From contig MAAF01000071.1 in the NCBI GenBank assembly GCA_002163005.1, positions 1-64,000 of the forward strand: 64,000 bases of DNA, read 5' to 3'. Positions 8,249-17,556 of the stretch are shown piece after piece. Position numbers and translations under genes: made by a program. Under the pieces are notes generated by a model that was given only the letters and a program-made list of their open reading frames with translations, made no database searches and was not told where the DNA came from. Position 1 is the first letter of the stretch. The number at the start of each line of letters is the position of its first letter. The stretch comes from Colwellia psychrerythraea (GTDB lineage: Bacteria; Pseudomonadota; Gammaproteobacteria; Enterobacterales; Alteromonadaceae).

Positions 8249-8444
8249 GTCACTATTACTAATCACTTTTGCTGACAAATTGCTCTGGTAGCGTATTTAG
8301 TATCAGAGTCGGGTCAGGAATAGATGGCAAATAAAAGAAGTAATCAAGAAAAGAGATAAATGGGCAGAGAGCTGGCATTGTCGCCTAAATGCAACGTAAC
8401 ACAGTTGCGCTTACATACTAGGCTAGCCTGTAATCAAAACCGCG

Positions 8445-8476
8445 AACCACCAAGTAATGAACATCACTTGGTGGTT
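8445..8476. terminator. Hairpin between convergent cydB and chemoreceptor genes
   Basis: AACCACCAAGT pairs with ACTTGGTGGTT across a ten-base loop. It lies between convergent genes, so it could serve both directions; no long T run is present. Confidence 0.55.
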
Positions 8477-8500
8477 AACTAAAGTACTTTTAGTACTTAT

Positions 8501-10411
8501 CTAGCTTAATTTAAACTGAGCAACTAACGCTTTCAAGTTAACATTGGCATTATCTAACTCTATCGTTTGATCGAGACTATTATTGCCATTTACCACGAGT
8601 TCATTTGCCATATCACTAATTGCCGTCATATTACGGGCTATTTCATCAGAAACACAACTTTGTTCTTCTGCTGCGGTAGCAATCTGTAAATTAAGATCGT
8701 TTATTTGGCTTACCGAATCATTAATCAAGCCTAAATCACTGGCGACCACTTCCGTTGATTTTGCAACCTCTAAGCACGTTGATTTTGTTGAATCCATGGT
8801 AGAAATTGCAGAACTAGAACCTTCTCGTAACTGTAAAAGAGTTTGCTCAATTTCTGTCGTGCTATCTTGAGTCTTAGCAGCAAGTGCTCTAACCTCATCG
8901 GCAACTACCGCAAATCCTCTGCCATATTCACCAGCTCGGGCTGCTTCAATCGCTGCATTTAAAGCGAGTAAGTTAGTTTGGTCAGCGATATCCCCAATGA
9001 CTTTCAATACATTATTAATATCAGAGGTATTTCGTTCAATTTCTGAAATACTATTAGCTGTATTTTCAACTTCATTTACTAATCTTGCGACGATTTCAGT
9101 GGCCTCACCAACCGACTCTTTGGATTTCGAAGCTTGAGCATTGGTTGTTTGAGTAAACGCTGCCGTATCATTACTATTTTGAGCAACATCTTTTGCTGTA
9201 ACACTCATCTCTTCTATAGCAGAGACTATTTGATCCGTTTCAATCATGTGTGCATTGAGAATAGTGCCATTTGAATCAACCTCATCTCTAAGTTTTTTTA
9301 TACTATCGTCAATTTCATTGCTCGATTTCGACACATCAAGCATTAACCGCTGTAGTTTTTCAATAAATAAATTTATATTCTCAGAAATAAGGCCTAGATC
9401 ATCATTGTTCTTAACAGGCAAACGAGACGTTAAATCACCGTTACCTTTAGACAAGTCATGTACCATTTCTTTAAGTAATAAAATAGGTCGATACAATGCT
9501 TGTAAAACCAGTAGAAGCACTGCAACTCCGATAATAATCATGATAATAGAAGATAATACAGCCTGATTAAGGGCTGTATCTAAAGAAGCATAGGCAACAG
9601 ATTTATCAATGCCAACAAACAAATACCATTTTTTACCGTTCACTAGCTTTATTGATTTAGTAAAAGCAATTTTATCCACACCATTTAATGTGTAGTCTTG
9701 CATCATTTCATCTTGCGACAACATCTTTCTCTCTAGATCTGCCATACCAGCATTGCGAAAAGGAGTCCCCACAACCACAACTTTAGACGTTGAAGCCAAG
9801 ACATTTCCTTTCTCGTCAGTAATAACTGATATCGCACCAGCTTGATTAATGCCTTTTACAGTATCACCTAAAATAGTAAGTTCAATATCAGCTAAAGCGA
9901 CACCATCATTCATCACTTTAATAATTGAAACAACATCATTTCCGGTAGTTGCATCAGGGTAAACGGCTGTTATATCCAATACATTACTAGCTTTAGCTTG
10001 ACTATACCAAGGGCGCTTTGTCGGATCATATAATTCAAGTTTTGCAACGCCATCAACCCACGCGTCACCAACCGATGTTGAATATGCTCTGCCATCATCA
10101 AAGCCAATATATATAGCAGTGACATCGCCCGCCGTTTTCGCTAATTTTGCAATACCAACAAAGTTATCTTGATACGAACCGTTCACATAATTATTAGCCA
10201 ACTCATCAATTAATTTAGCTTTAGACTGAAACCATGTTTCAACTTTATCGGCTTCATAACGAATCATGCTTTTGGAGACTCCATTCACATTTTCAACTGT
10301 ATTATCACGAATTTCATTATAAGACATCCAATTGGAGACTAATAAACAAAAGATGATTAAGCTACTCATTGAGATAATCAAAGCACTTCTAAATCCAAGC
10401 ATTTTTTTCAT
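8501..10411 (-). CDS. Methyl-accepting chemotaxis protein with dCache-type sensor
   Basis: The 636-residue chemoreceptor has an N-terminal membrane helix (about residues 8-28) and a periplasmic region of about 250 residues with the dCache-like pattern [25 protein letters not shown] and [11 protein letters not shown] second helix follows at about 280-305, then a HAMP segment ([11 protein letters not shown]...GDLTSRLP). The cytoplasmic hairpin tip is [34 protein letters not shown]. It would sense an extracellular small molecule and signal to CheA. No CheR-binding pentapeptide is obvious at the C-terminus. It lies 64 bases downstream of the binding-protein gene on the same strand, so the two may be co-transcribed. 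Confidence 0.93.
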   Translation of the reverse strand: MKKMLGFRSALIISMSSLIIFCLLVSNWMSYNEIRDNTVENVNGVSKSMIRYEADKVETWFQSKAKLIDELANNYVNGSYQDNFVGIAKLAKTAGDVTAIYIGFDDGRAYSTSVGDAWVDGVAKLELYDPTKRPWYSQAKASNVLDITAVYPDATTGNDVVSIIKVMNDGVALADIELTILGDTVKGINQAGAISVITDEKGNVLASTSKVVVVGTPFRNAGMADLERKMLSQDEMMQDYTLNGVDKIAFTKSIKLVNGKKWYLFVGIDKSVAYASLDTALNQAVLSSIIMIIIGVAVLLLVLQALYRPILLLKEMVHDLSKGNGDLTSRLPVKNNDDLGLISENINLFIEKLQRLMLDVSKSSNEIDDSIKKLRDEVDSNGTILNAHMIETDQIVSAIEEMSVTAKDVAQNSNDTAAFTQTTNAQASKSKESVGEATEIVARLVNEVENTANSISEIERNTSDINNVLKVIGDIADQTNLLALNAAIEAARAGEYGRGFAVVADEVRALAAKTQDSTTEIEQTLLQLREGSSSAISTMDSTKSTCLEVAKSTEVVASDLGLINDSVSQINDLNLQIATAAEEQSCVSDEIARNMTAISDMANELVVNGNNSLDQTIELDNANVNLKALVAQFKLS

Positions 10412-10475
10412 ATTATAACTCTCGGTTAAGTTTTTTTGTAAACGACATTCAGGTTTAGGACAATAAGATCGTTAT

Positions 10476-11243
10476 TCAGTCCTGAATGTACTTATTCCAT
10501 ATAGGTTGTAACTTTCCACTTCTATTCAGTGCTGCTAGTTCTTTTGTAAATAGTTCAATGACACAATTTGATGCATATTTATGAAAAACAAAATTAACAT
10601 CTGAATCATCTTTTAGTAAATAAAGCGACGTAACAGCACTTTTTTTTACGTCTAATCTTTGTAGTTGGTAATAAGTAACATCTTCTGAATAAGCAATGGC
10701 ATCTACACGCTTACGCAGTAACATTTCCAACATACTGATAGCAGATATTGTTTCGACCTGCTTCGCTGGATTCTGTTGAATACTGAGTAATTTTTGACCG
10801 ATATCACCTCTTACAACAGCAATGGTTAATTCACCCAAAGTTTTGTCTCGCAGGCTGTCAATATTTGACGTTAAAGCCAAAATAGATATTCTTGTAGTAA
10901 TAGGTAACGGAACAAGTCTAAATTTATTTGCTCGCTCAGGTGTTGTCACCATAGAAAATGCTGCATATTCAGGATAACGTTCCATATACATTATTAATCT
11001 AGCCCATGGTAAGACACTGATATTATTACCTCTTTTCTTTATTCCAAGTTCATTGTAGATCATAGCTAAAATATCAGGGACAGCGCCAACTAAATGACCA
11101 GATTCATCTAGGTAGTTATAAGGTGGGTAATCTTCTGTTACCCACTGAAGTTTAGATAAAAATAACTTACTTTCACTTTCTGTACATGCAAAGGTTGATG
11201 ATGTAAATAACACTAGTATTAAACCAGCTAAAAATTTTATCAT
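10476..11243 (-). CDS. Periplasmic substrate-binding protein (family 3 solute-binding fold)
   Basis: This 255-residue protein has a signal peptide ending near residue 19 (TSSTFA before CTES). WVTEDYPPYNYLDESGHLVGAVPDI is the standard start of the family 3 binding fold, with its first hinge and ligand-contact strand. No ABC permease or ATPase is nearby. Its neighbour downstream is a chemoreceptor, so it may feed a chemosensory pathway or belong to the stand-alone family members of Alteromonadales. A Cys follows the likely signal cleavage but the preceding residues do not make a good lipobox. Ligand unknown. Confidence 0.8.
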   Translation of the reverse strand: MIKFLAGLILVLFTSSTFACTESESKLFLSKLQWVTEDYPPYNYLDESGHLVGAVPDILAMIYNELGIKKRGNNISVLPWARLIMYMERYPEYAAFSMVTTPERANKFRLVPLPITTRISILALTSNIDSLRDKTLGELTIAVVRGDIGQKLLSIQQNPAKQVETISAISMLEMLLRKRVDAIAYSEDVTYYQLQRLDVKKSAVTSLYLLKDDSDVNFVFHKYASNCVIELFTKELAALNRSGKLQPIWNKYIQD

Positions 11244-11642
11244 TGATAATCGCCTGAGTGTAATACCAGTCGGGCTAATTTATCGACCCATTAGGCATAA
11301 GTTATTTGTAGGCTCAATAAGTGTCCTAACCAAACAATCAATTGTTATCTTTATTTTTCTTCCTTTGCTATATAAATACATCCTAGTATACGAGGTAAAA
11401 AACAATTGAATTTATATTTTAAGAATAAAGTATCGTCAAAGATTACCTATAGTTAAGCATAGTTTATTCTATATTCTCTTACTGGCCATTAGTGCTGTAT
11501 TATTTGGTCTGAAGGTTGAGAAATTAAAGAATGTTATAGCTGCTTAACACTTGATTGGTTTAAAAGATATGAGTCAGGATTAAACGATGAATATCGTTCA
11601 ATCCTGTTAATAACTTGGATTAATATAGGCTAACTATGAACG
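11244..11642. other. Intergenic region with a partial ATACCA-type repeat end and a hairpin
   Basis: No gene is seen. Near 11262, AATACCAGTCGGGCTAATTTA resembles the end of the repeat at 36539 without a matching second end. A hairpin at 11575-11606 (CAGGATT and AATCCTG flanking an AACGAT/ATCGTT stem) lies 37 bases beyond the gcvT stop and may be its terminator. Confidence 0.45.
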
Positions 11643-12770
11643 CTAGCCTCTAAAATAGCGCTGTTCAACAAATGGCATTTTTTGAATTAGCATTGGCAAT
11701 TTTTTACCACGAACTTCAGCAAAAATTTCTGTATCTAATACTGCATATTGAGTTTGAACATAACCCATGGCAATAGGAGCGCCTTTTGTTGGCCCGGCCG
11801 TACCACTGGTTACCACACCAATATTATCACCTTCAGTATTGAATAACTTAGTGCCTTCTCGTACTGGAGCTTTACCTAAACCAACCATGCCAATGCGCTT
11901 TCGATTTACATCTTTAGTCGCTATTTGATCTAAAATAATATCAGCGCCTGGGAAGCCACCTGCACGTGCGCCATCAGTACGTCTTATTTTACTAATAGCC
12001 CATAACAAACTTGCTTCAACTGGCGTTGTTGTTTGGTCAATATCATGACCATATAAACATAAACCTGACTCTAAACGCAGTGAGTCACGTGCACCTAAAC
12101 CAATCCACTCAACCTCTTCCTCAGCTAACAATAGACGAGTAATACGCTCTGCATGTTCACCAGGAATTGATATTTCAAAGCCATCTTCACCGGTATAACC
12201 GGCACGGCCGATAATACACTGAGCACCATCAAAATCTACCACGCGAGAATCCATAAAGACCATATCAGCAGACTCAGGCAATAAGCGTTTTAAAACGTCA
12301 CCTGCTTTTGGCCCTTGTAAAGCTAATAAAGCACGGCCCTCTAGGATTTCTATTTCAACATTTGCAGGTAGATTTTTTTGCATATGCGCAATATCTTGCG
12401 CTTTACATGCGGCGTTAACTACAACAAATAAATGGTTACCAAAGTTGCTCACCATTAAGTCATCAAGCAAACCGCCTTGCTCATTGGTAAATAGTGCATA
12501 ACGCTGTTTACCTTGCGGTAAATCGATAATATCAACCGGCACTAATGTTTCTAATGCGGCCGCAGCATTTTTTCCAATTAGTTTTAATTGTCCCATATGA
12601 GAGACATCGAACAATCCTGCTTGGGCACGCGTATGTAAATGCTCTTTCTTAACACCCATTTCGTACTGTACAGGCATATCGTAACCAGCAAATGGCACCA
12701 TTTTACCGCCAGCTTCAATGTGAAGGTCATAACAGGGAGTTTTGAGTAATTCTTGATTGGATTCAGTCAT
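11643..12770 (-). CDS. gcvT: Aminomethyltransferase, glycine cleavage T protein
   Basis: GcvT transfers the methylene group from lipoyl-bound aminomethyl to tetrahydrofolate in the glycine cleavage system. The family signatures are all present: GGKMVPFAGYDMPVQYE near the N-terminus, LFDVSHMGQ, GRAGYTGEDGFEI and LGARDSLRLESGLCLYGHD. ATG 12770 is chosen because GGAGATCTT precedes it; the longer frame starting at 12806 runs into a GC-rich hairpin and adds twelve residues foreign to the family. Length from this start is 375 residues, near the norm. It follows the amino-acid symporter by about 60 bases on the minus strand, apart from gcvH and gcvP, which lie on the other side of the regulator. Confidence 0.95.
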   Translation of the reverse strand: MTESNQELLKTPCYDLHIEAGGKMVPFAGYDMPVQYEMGVKKEHLHTRAQAGLFDVSHMGQLKLIGKNAAAALETLVPVDIIDLPQGKQRYALFTNEQGGLLDDLMVSNFGNHLFVVVNAACKAQDIAHMQKNLPANVEIEILEGRALLALQGPKAGDVLKRLLPESADMVFMDSRVVDFDGAQCIIGRAGYTGEDGFEISIPGEHAERITRLLLAEEEVEWIGLGARDSLRLESGLCLYGHDIDQTTTPVEASLLWAISKIRRTDGARAGGFPGADIILDQIATKDVNRKRIGMVGLGKAPVREGTKLFNTEGDNIGVVTSGTAGPTKGAPIAMGYVQTQYAVLDTEIFAEVRGKKLPMLIQKMPFVEQRYFRG

Positions 12771-12784
12771 AAGATCTCCGTAAA

Positions 12785-12801
12785 CCGCCCGTAAAGGGCG
12801 G
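12785..12801. promoter_or_regulatory. Short GC-rich hairpin between symporter gene and gcvT
   Basis: CCGCCC, a five-base loop, then GGGCGG, immediately upstream of the gcvT ribosome-binding site. Without a clear T run it is more likely an mRNA-processing or expression-balancing hairpin than a full terminator. Confidence 0.45.
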
Positions 12802-12830
12802 CCCAAAGTATAGTTTGAAAAAGCAGGTGA

Positions 12831-14213
12831 TTAGTCTACTTGTTTTGTCATTTCAGCTGGAGCTTCGCCGCCGCTAACAAAGTATTCGCGAGTTAATTTA
12901 ATCACTACTGGACTTAGTAAGACTAGTGCAATTAAGTTAGGAATTGCCATTAACGCGTTCATTGTATCAGCAAGTAACCAGATGAACTCTAATGAACCAA
13001 TAGCGCCAACCGGTACAACTAAAATCCAAAGAATACGGAAAGGCATAATCGCTTTCACACCAAAGAAGTACTGTACACATTTCTCACCGTATACACTCCA
13101 ACCTAGGATAGTTGTAAATGCAAAGATTGTAAGAGCAATAGCTACAATGTAGTTACCATAGGGTATCGCTGTGGCAAAAGCATTAGAGGTTAATTCAGCA
13201 CCCGTTGAACCAGATGTCCACTCACCAGAAACAACAATAGCTAAACCGGTAATTGAACAAACAACTAACGTATCAATGAACGTACCTAACATGCCAACAA
13301 GGCCTTGAGCTACAGGGTTATTAGTTTTAGCCGCTGCGTGAGCGATAGGAGCACTACCTAAACCAGCTTCATTTGAGAATACACCACGAGCCACACCGAA
13401 ACGAATAGCAGCCCAAACAGCAGCACCAGCGAATCCACCTTCAGCAGCAGTTTCTGTAAATGCACTTTCAAAAATTAGAGCGATAGCAGCAGGAAGTTCA
13501 GCAGCATGTACCATCAACACAACAATACCACAACTGATGTAGAAGATTGCCATTAGAGGAACAAGTTTACCAGCAACATCACCAATACGTTTAATACCAC
13601 CCATAAGCACTAAACCTACAAGTACCATTAAGATAATACCGGTAGCAACAGGCGGAACACCAAAGCTACTTTCAAGTGCATTTGCAACTGAGTTTGATTG
13701 TACTGTGTTACCAATACCAAAAGCAGCGATAGAACCGAAGAGTGCGAATGCACCACCTAACCAACCCCATCTGCTTGATAAACCATTTTTGATGTAGTAC
13801 ATCGGACCACCAATATGGTTTCCGTTAGCATCTACTTCACGATAGCGAACAGCAAGTACCGCTTCAGCGAATTTAGTTGCCATACCAACTAAGGCAGTAC
13901 ACCACATCCAAAATAGAGCACCTGGACCACCTAAAAATATTGCGGTTGCAACACCAGCGATATTACCCGTACCGATAGTTGCAGATAGTGAGGTCATTAA
14001 TGCATTAAAAGGGCTTATTTCACCTTCAACACTTTTATCTTCATCTGGAATACGGCCAGTCCAAAGTAATCTAAAGCCTGTTCCCAACTTAATGATTGGC
14101 ATAAATCGTAAACCGACCATTAAGAATAAACCAACACCAAGTATCATAACTAGCATGGGAACACCCCAAACCAAGCTATTGAGACTGGAAATTAAACCCG
14201 TTAAAAATTCCAT
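12831..14213 (-). CDS. Sodium:alanine/glycine symporter (AGCS family)
   Basis: This 460-residue protein has about eleven hydrophobic segments with the AGCS signatures NALMTSLSATIGTGNIAGVATAI, GPGALFWMWCTALVGMATKFAEA and RGVFSNEAGLGSAPIAHAAA. It imports alanine or glycine with Na+ across the inner membrane. Position directly upstream of gcvT, next to the regulator and glyA-gcvHP, points to glycine as the relevant substrate (inference). Many marine bacteria place a glycine riboswitch before such genes; none is visible in the 330-base leader here. Instead a 16-bp palindrome at 14321-14336 sits 108 bases upstream of the start. Confidence 0.92.
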   Translation of the reverse strand: MEFLTGLISSLNSLVWGVPMLVMILGVGLFLMVGLRFMPIIKLGTGFRLLWTGRIPDEDKSVEGEISPFNALMTSLSATIGTGNIAGVATAIFLGGPGALFWMWCTALVGMATKFAEAVLAVRYREVDANGNHIGGPMYYIKNGLSSRWGWLGGAFALFGSIAAFGIGNTVQSNSVANALESSFGVPPVATGIILMVLVGLVLMGGIKRIGDVAGKLVPLMAIFYISCGIVVLMVHAAELPAAIALIFESAFTETAAEGGFAGAAVWAAIRFGVARGVFSNEAGLGSAPIAHAAAKTNNPVAQGLVGMLGTFIDTLVVCSITGLAIVVSGEWTSGSTGAELTSNAFATAIPYGNYIVAIALTIFAFTTILGWSVYGEKCVQYFFGVKAIMPFRILWILVVPVGAIGSLEFIWLLADTMNALMAIPNLIALVLLSPVVIKLTREYFVSGGEAPAEMTKQVD

Positions 14214-14320
14214 AATAATTTCTCTCTGTTGTAATAATTTGTTTATATTTATGTATCAACCTAGCGTTGATTTTATTATTTAGTAAATAATCGAAGACTT
14301 TCAAAAGAAGAAGAACAAAA

Positions 14321-14336
14321 GTTTCCAATAGGAAAC
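14321..14336. promoter_or_regulatory. 16-bp palindromic operator candidate, symporter-gcvT side
   Basis: GTTTCCAATAGGAAAC matches the perfect palindrome at 15295-15310 in 15 of 16 positions. It lies upstream of the symporter-gcvT unit, consistent with a site for the adjacent XRE-cupin regulator. Confidence 0.65.
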
Positions 14337-14544
14337 AAGCTAGCTAAAAATATAAAGAATTGCAAGTTTTAAATTAAAATTGATAAGCTTTATTTTTTGC
14401 AATTATAGTGATTATAAAATAATACACTTGTTCTAAAAAGAAAGTAAACAGCCTTTAATACAATAGGTTACAAAGACAACTTCAAGAGGTACAATTGACT
14501 TTAGTAGGCGCTAAAGGCAATTGACATTATCTAACACAAAAACG

Positions 14545-15174
14545 TTATTCTGCAGTAATCCACAATATCAGCGCGTCCTCTTTACTCGTTGATATGACAA
14601 GATGCCCCATCGTTGCATCATAATATGCGCTATCTCCCACAACTAAGGTTGCAGGCTCATAAAACTCAGTCAACAGTTGAACTTCTCCCTCTAAAACTAG
14701 CAGAAATTCTTCCCCTTCATGACGAACCCATTCCCCAAAGTGCTCAAAATTTCGAGCATGAACTCTACTTTTGTATGGCATCATCTTTTTGTTTCTAAGC
14801 TGAGTAGCTAATAATTCATGCTCGTAGGTTAGCGTCGCATGGGGCCGGCCTTGCCCATCTAGGGTTACGTCTCTTCGACCCGTCACCTTTGTTTCTTTGG
14901 GTTTGGTGAATAATTGAGGTAATTCAATATTAAGCCCCGAAGCCAACTTTTGCATGACACTAAACGTTGGGGAAATCTGTTCATTTTCAATCTTTGATAA
15001 AGTAGAACGCGCTAATCCCGTGCGTTTGCTTGCTTCTTCAAGGGTCCATTTATTTTCAGTACGAATCGCTTTAAGCTGCACACCTATAGTCGACTTTTCC
15101 ACTGCTCGCTTATTATTTTCATTATCCCCAATAGTCATTGAAGGATACTTATCAACCTGATCATGCTTACTCAT
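14545..15174 (-). CDS. XRE-family regulator with C-terminal cupin sensor domain
   Basis: The 209-residue protein has a helix-turn-helix of the XRE type (about residues 28-83, IGVQLKAIRTENKWTLEEASKRTG, RSTLSKIENEQISP) followed by a cupin barrel (about 135-205) with EEFLLVLEGEVQLLTEFYEPATLVVGDSAYYDATMGHLVIS. This architecture is typical of small-molecule-responsive repressors of amino-acid and amine pathways. It sits between the symporter-gcvT unit and glyA-gcvH-gcvP, and copies of one palindrome lie in both control regions. Local control of glycine use, plus autoregulation from the site 120 bases upstream of its own start, is therefore likely. The ligand is not known. Confidence 0.88.
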   Translation of the reverse strand: MSKHDQVDKYPSMTIGDNENNKRAVEKSTIGVQLKAIRTENKWTLEEASKRTGLARSTLSKIENEQISPTFSVMQKLASGLNIELPQLFTKPKETKVTGRRDVTLDGQGRPHATLTYEHELLATQLRNKKMMPYKSRVHARNFEHFGEWVRHEGEEFLLVLEGEVQLLTEFYEPATLVVGDSAYYDATMGHLVISTSKEDALILWITAE

Positions 15175-15772
15175 CGTACCACCTAGCTAAAATATTTTAT
15201 TTAAACAATAGTGGCACATTAACAACCTATACAGAACTCTTTTAGCAAACTAACAAGAGGATAGGGTTACACCTACAATACATGAGTGAAAAAAGTTTCC
15301 TATAGGAAACTTTTATTTGCTTTTATAAATATTGCCTGTTATGTTTCATACGTGTTCGAAATTCAAGCAATACAAAAATCAGTACTGGAAAGGTGATGGT
15401 AAATAGTATTTTTTATTTATTTACAATGAGACTTGGTCTGTTAAGTGTTCATGCTATTACCGTATAAATGCAGGTAAGATATCTATTCAAAATTAATATT
15501 ATTGAATATTTTAGCAAACATAAATCACATCCAGTAACTAAGTATGGTTCATGAGCACTAATAGATAAAGGTATAGTACCGACAATATCGGCCCCTTTGA
15601 TGAAGTCATTGAATAAGGCATCAAATAGGTATCGATATGATAAATAAATATAAAGAAATGTCTCAGGGTGGTTTAGCAATAGACGCAGTAACCTGTAAAT
15701 AAAGACTATCAAACATAATCATTAGGTTACTGAATACATATTCATAACGCTTAGCTATTGAGGAATACAACA
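15175..15772. other. Divergent control region between the regulator and glyA
   Basis: About 600 bases lie between the diverging regulator and glyA genes. It holds the perfect palindrome at 15295-15310. A minus-strand ORF (15449-15712, TTG start) has no ribosome-binding site and no recognisable protein features. No glycine riboswitch core was found on either strand. Confidence 0.6.
15295..15310. promoter_or_regulatory. Perfect 16-bp palindromic operator candidate
   Basis: GTTTCCTATAGGAAAC is fully self-complementary. It lies 121 bases upstream of the regulator start and about 460 bases upstream of glyA, and pairs with the near-copy at 14321-14336. Confidence 0.7.
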
Positions 15773-17068
15773 ATGAAAAACACTTACGCATCTGGTGAAC
15801 TAGGGCAATTTTTTTCAAGCGAACTCTCATCTACCGATGGTGCAGTTCAAATGGCCATTGAGCTTGAAGAAGCGCGTCAAAACCAACAAATTGAATTAAT
15901 CGCTTCAGAAAATATTGTCTCAAAGGCTGTTATGGAAGCTCAAGGGACGGTATTAACAAACAAATACGCTGAAGGTTATCCAGGCCGCCGTTACTATGGT
16001 GGTTGTGAGCATGTAGATCTCGTTGAAACGTTAGCGATTGATAGAGCAAAACTTATTTTTAAAGCGGATTACGTTAACGTACAACCTCATTCAGGCGCAC
16101 AAGCGAATGGCGCAGTAATGCTTGCCTTAGTTAAGCCGGGCGATACAATTTTAGGCATGTCACTTGATGCCGGCGGCCATTTAACTCATGGCGCAAAACC
16201 TGCTCAATCAGGAAAGTGGTTCAATGCTATTCATTACGGAGTACGCAAAGATGATATGCGTATTGATTATGATCAAGTATTAGCACTTGCTAAAGAACAT
16301 AAGCCAAAAATGATCATTGCTGGTGGCTCAGCAATTCCTCGTCAAATAGATTTTGCTAAATTCCGTGAAATTGCCGATCAAGTCGGTGCCATATTAATGG
16401 TTGATATGGCCCATATTGCTGGCTTAGTCGCTGCTGGGGCGCATCAAAACCCACTACCTTTCGCAGATGTTGTTACCACCACAACGCATAAAACATTGAG
16501 AGGCCCTCGTGGCGGCTTAATTTTAACCAACAATGCAGATGTCGCGAAGAAAATTAATTCGGCTGTATTCCCTGGTTTGCAAGGTGGTCCATTAATGCAC
16601 GTTATTGCTGCAAAAGCCGTTGCTTTAGGTGAAGTACTAGAGCCATCTTTTGGTGCCTATATTAAGCAAGTATTAAGTAACGCTAGAGTGCTAGCTAGCA
16701 CATTGCAACAAAGAGGTTGTGACATAGTTACTGATGGTACTGACACCCATTTAATGCTGGTTGACTTACGTCCTAAAGGATTAAAAGGAAATACCACAGA
16801 AGAAAGTTTAGAACGAGCTGGTATTACCTGTAACAAAAATGGTATTCCATTCGATTCAGAAAAACCTATGGTAACTTCTGGTATTCGCTTAGGTACACCA
16901 GCAGGCACTAGCCGTGGTTTTGGTAATGATGAGTTTGAATTAATTGGACAGTGGATCGGTGATGTTCTTGATGGTTTAGTTGCAAACCCAGAGGACAATA
17001 GCGTAGCAGAGAAGAAAGTTTTGCAGCAAGTTCAAGAACTTTGCTTGAAATTTCCACTATATAGCTAG
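15773..17068 (+). CDS. glyA: Serine hydroxymethyltransferase
   Basis: This PLP enzyme interconverts serine and glycine with tetrahydrofolate. Diagnostic stretches include [36 protein letters not shown] and the PLP-binding [14 protein letters not shown] with Lys at about residue 240. From ATG 15773 the protein is 431 residues, slightly longer than E. coli GlyA (417) because of an N-terminal extension. GAGG nine bases upstream supports this start over the in-frame TTG at 15758. It is first in an apparent glyA-gcvH-gcvP operon (50-base and 51-base gaps). Co-location with glycine cleavage suggests a catabolic SHMT that turns glycine-derived one-carbon units into serine; a second housekeeping glyA elsewhere is possible. 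Confidence 0.95.
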   Translation: MKNTYASGELGQFFSSELSSTDGAVQMAIELEEARQNQQIELIASENIVSKAVMEAQGTVLTNKYAEGYPGRRYYGGCEHVDLVETLAIDRAKLIFKADYVNVQPHSGAQANGAVMLALVKPGDTILGMSLDAGGHLTHGAKPAQSGKWFNAIHYGVRKDDMRIDYDQVLALAKEHKPKMIIAGGSAIPRQIDFAKFREIADQVGAILMVDMAHIAGLVAAGAHQNPLPFADVVTTTTHKTLRGPRGGLILTNNADVAKKINSAVFPGLQGGPLMHVIAAKAVALGEVLEPSFGAYIKQVLSNARVLASTLQQRGCDIVTDGTDTHLMLVDLRPKGLKGNTTEESLERAGITCNKNGIPFDSEKPMVTSGIRLGTPAGTSRGFGNDEFELIGQWIGDVLDGLVANPEDNSVAEKKVLQQVQELCLKFPLYS

Positions 17069-17118
17069 CAACTAATTAATTCCACGATAAGTTCAACTCT
17101 AAAAATAGGATTATTACC

Positions 17119-17505
17119 ATGAGCACAGTAGAAAAGGATTATCAATTTGCCCCAAGTCACGAGTGGGTTAAAAATAACAACGACGGTACAGTTACTATCG
17201 GTATTTCAAACCATGCGCAAGAGTTGTTAGGCGATGTTGTTTTTATTGAACTACCCGAGCAAGGGGATGAAATAACGGCAGGTGAACAATTTACGCTCGT
17301 AGAATCAGTAAAAGCCGCTTCAGACGTATATGCGCCTGTTTCAGGTGAAATCATTGAAGTAAATGAAGCGCTAGAAGATGCACCCGAGTCAATTAACCAA
17401 TCTGCATTTGTTGAAGGCTGGATAGCAAAAGTGAAACTTTCAGAGCCTGAACAATTAGAAAGTCTACTCAGTTATGAGGCATATAATGCCGGTATCGAAG
17501 ACTAA
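17119..17505 (+). CDS. gcvH: Glycine cleavage system H protein
   Basis: The 128-residue lipoyl carrier protein shuttles the aminomethyl group between GcvP, GcvT and the dihydrolipoyl dehydrogenase. It starts YQFAPSHEWVKNN and has the lipoylation motif LVESVKAASDVYAPVSG with Lys65 as the attachment site. FVEGWIAKVKLSEPEQLESLL is the conserved C-terminal part. AGGA lies upstream of the ATG. It stands between glyA and gcvP in one transcription unit. Confidence 0.97.
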   Translation: MSTVEKDYQFAPSHEWVKNNNDGTVTIGISNHAQELLGDVVFIELPEQGDEITAGEQFTLVESVKAASDVYAPVSGEIIEVNEALEDAPESINQSAFVEGWIAKVKLSEPEQLESLLSYEAYNAGIED

Positions 17506-17556
17506 CTTCATACCAGCACATGCTTAACAATTACTAGACGTTATACTGGAGTTTTC

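Noticed and set aside
12771-12806. Longer gcvT start
   Set aside because: The twelve extra codons run over a GC-rich hairpin and are absent from GcvT proteins; a good ribosome-binding site marks ATG 12770.
15449-15712. 87-residue minus-strand ORF between regulator and glyA
   Set aside because: TTG start without a ribosome-binding site, no recognisable protein features, and located in the control region.
14214-15772. Glycine riboswitch for the symporter or gcv operon
   Set aside because: No conserved glycine-aptamer core was found on either strand of the two leader regions by eye. A covariance-model search (RF00504) would be decisive.
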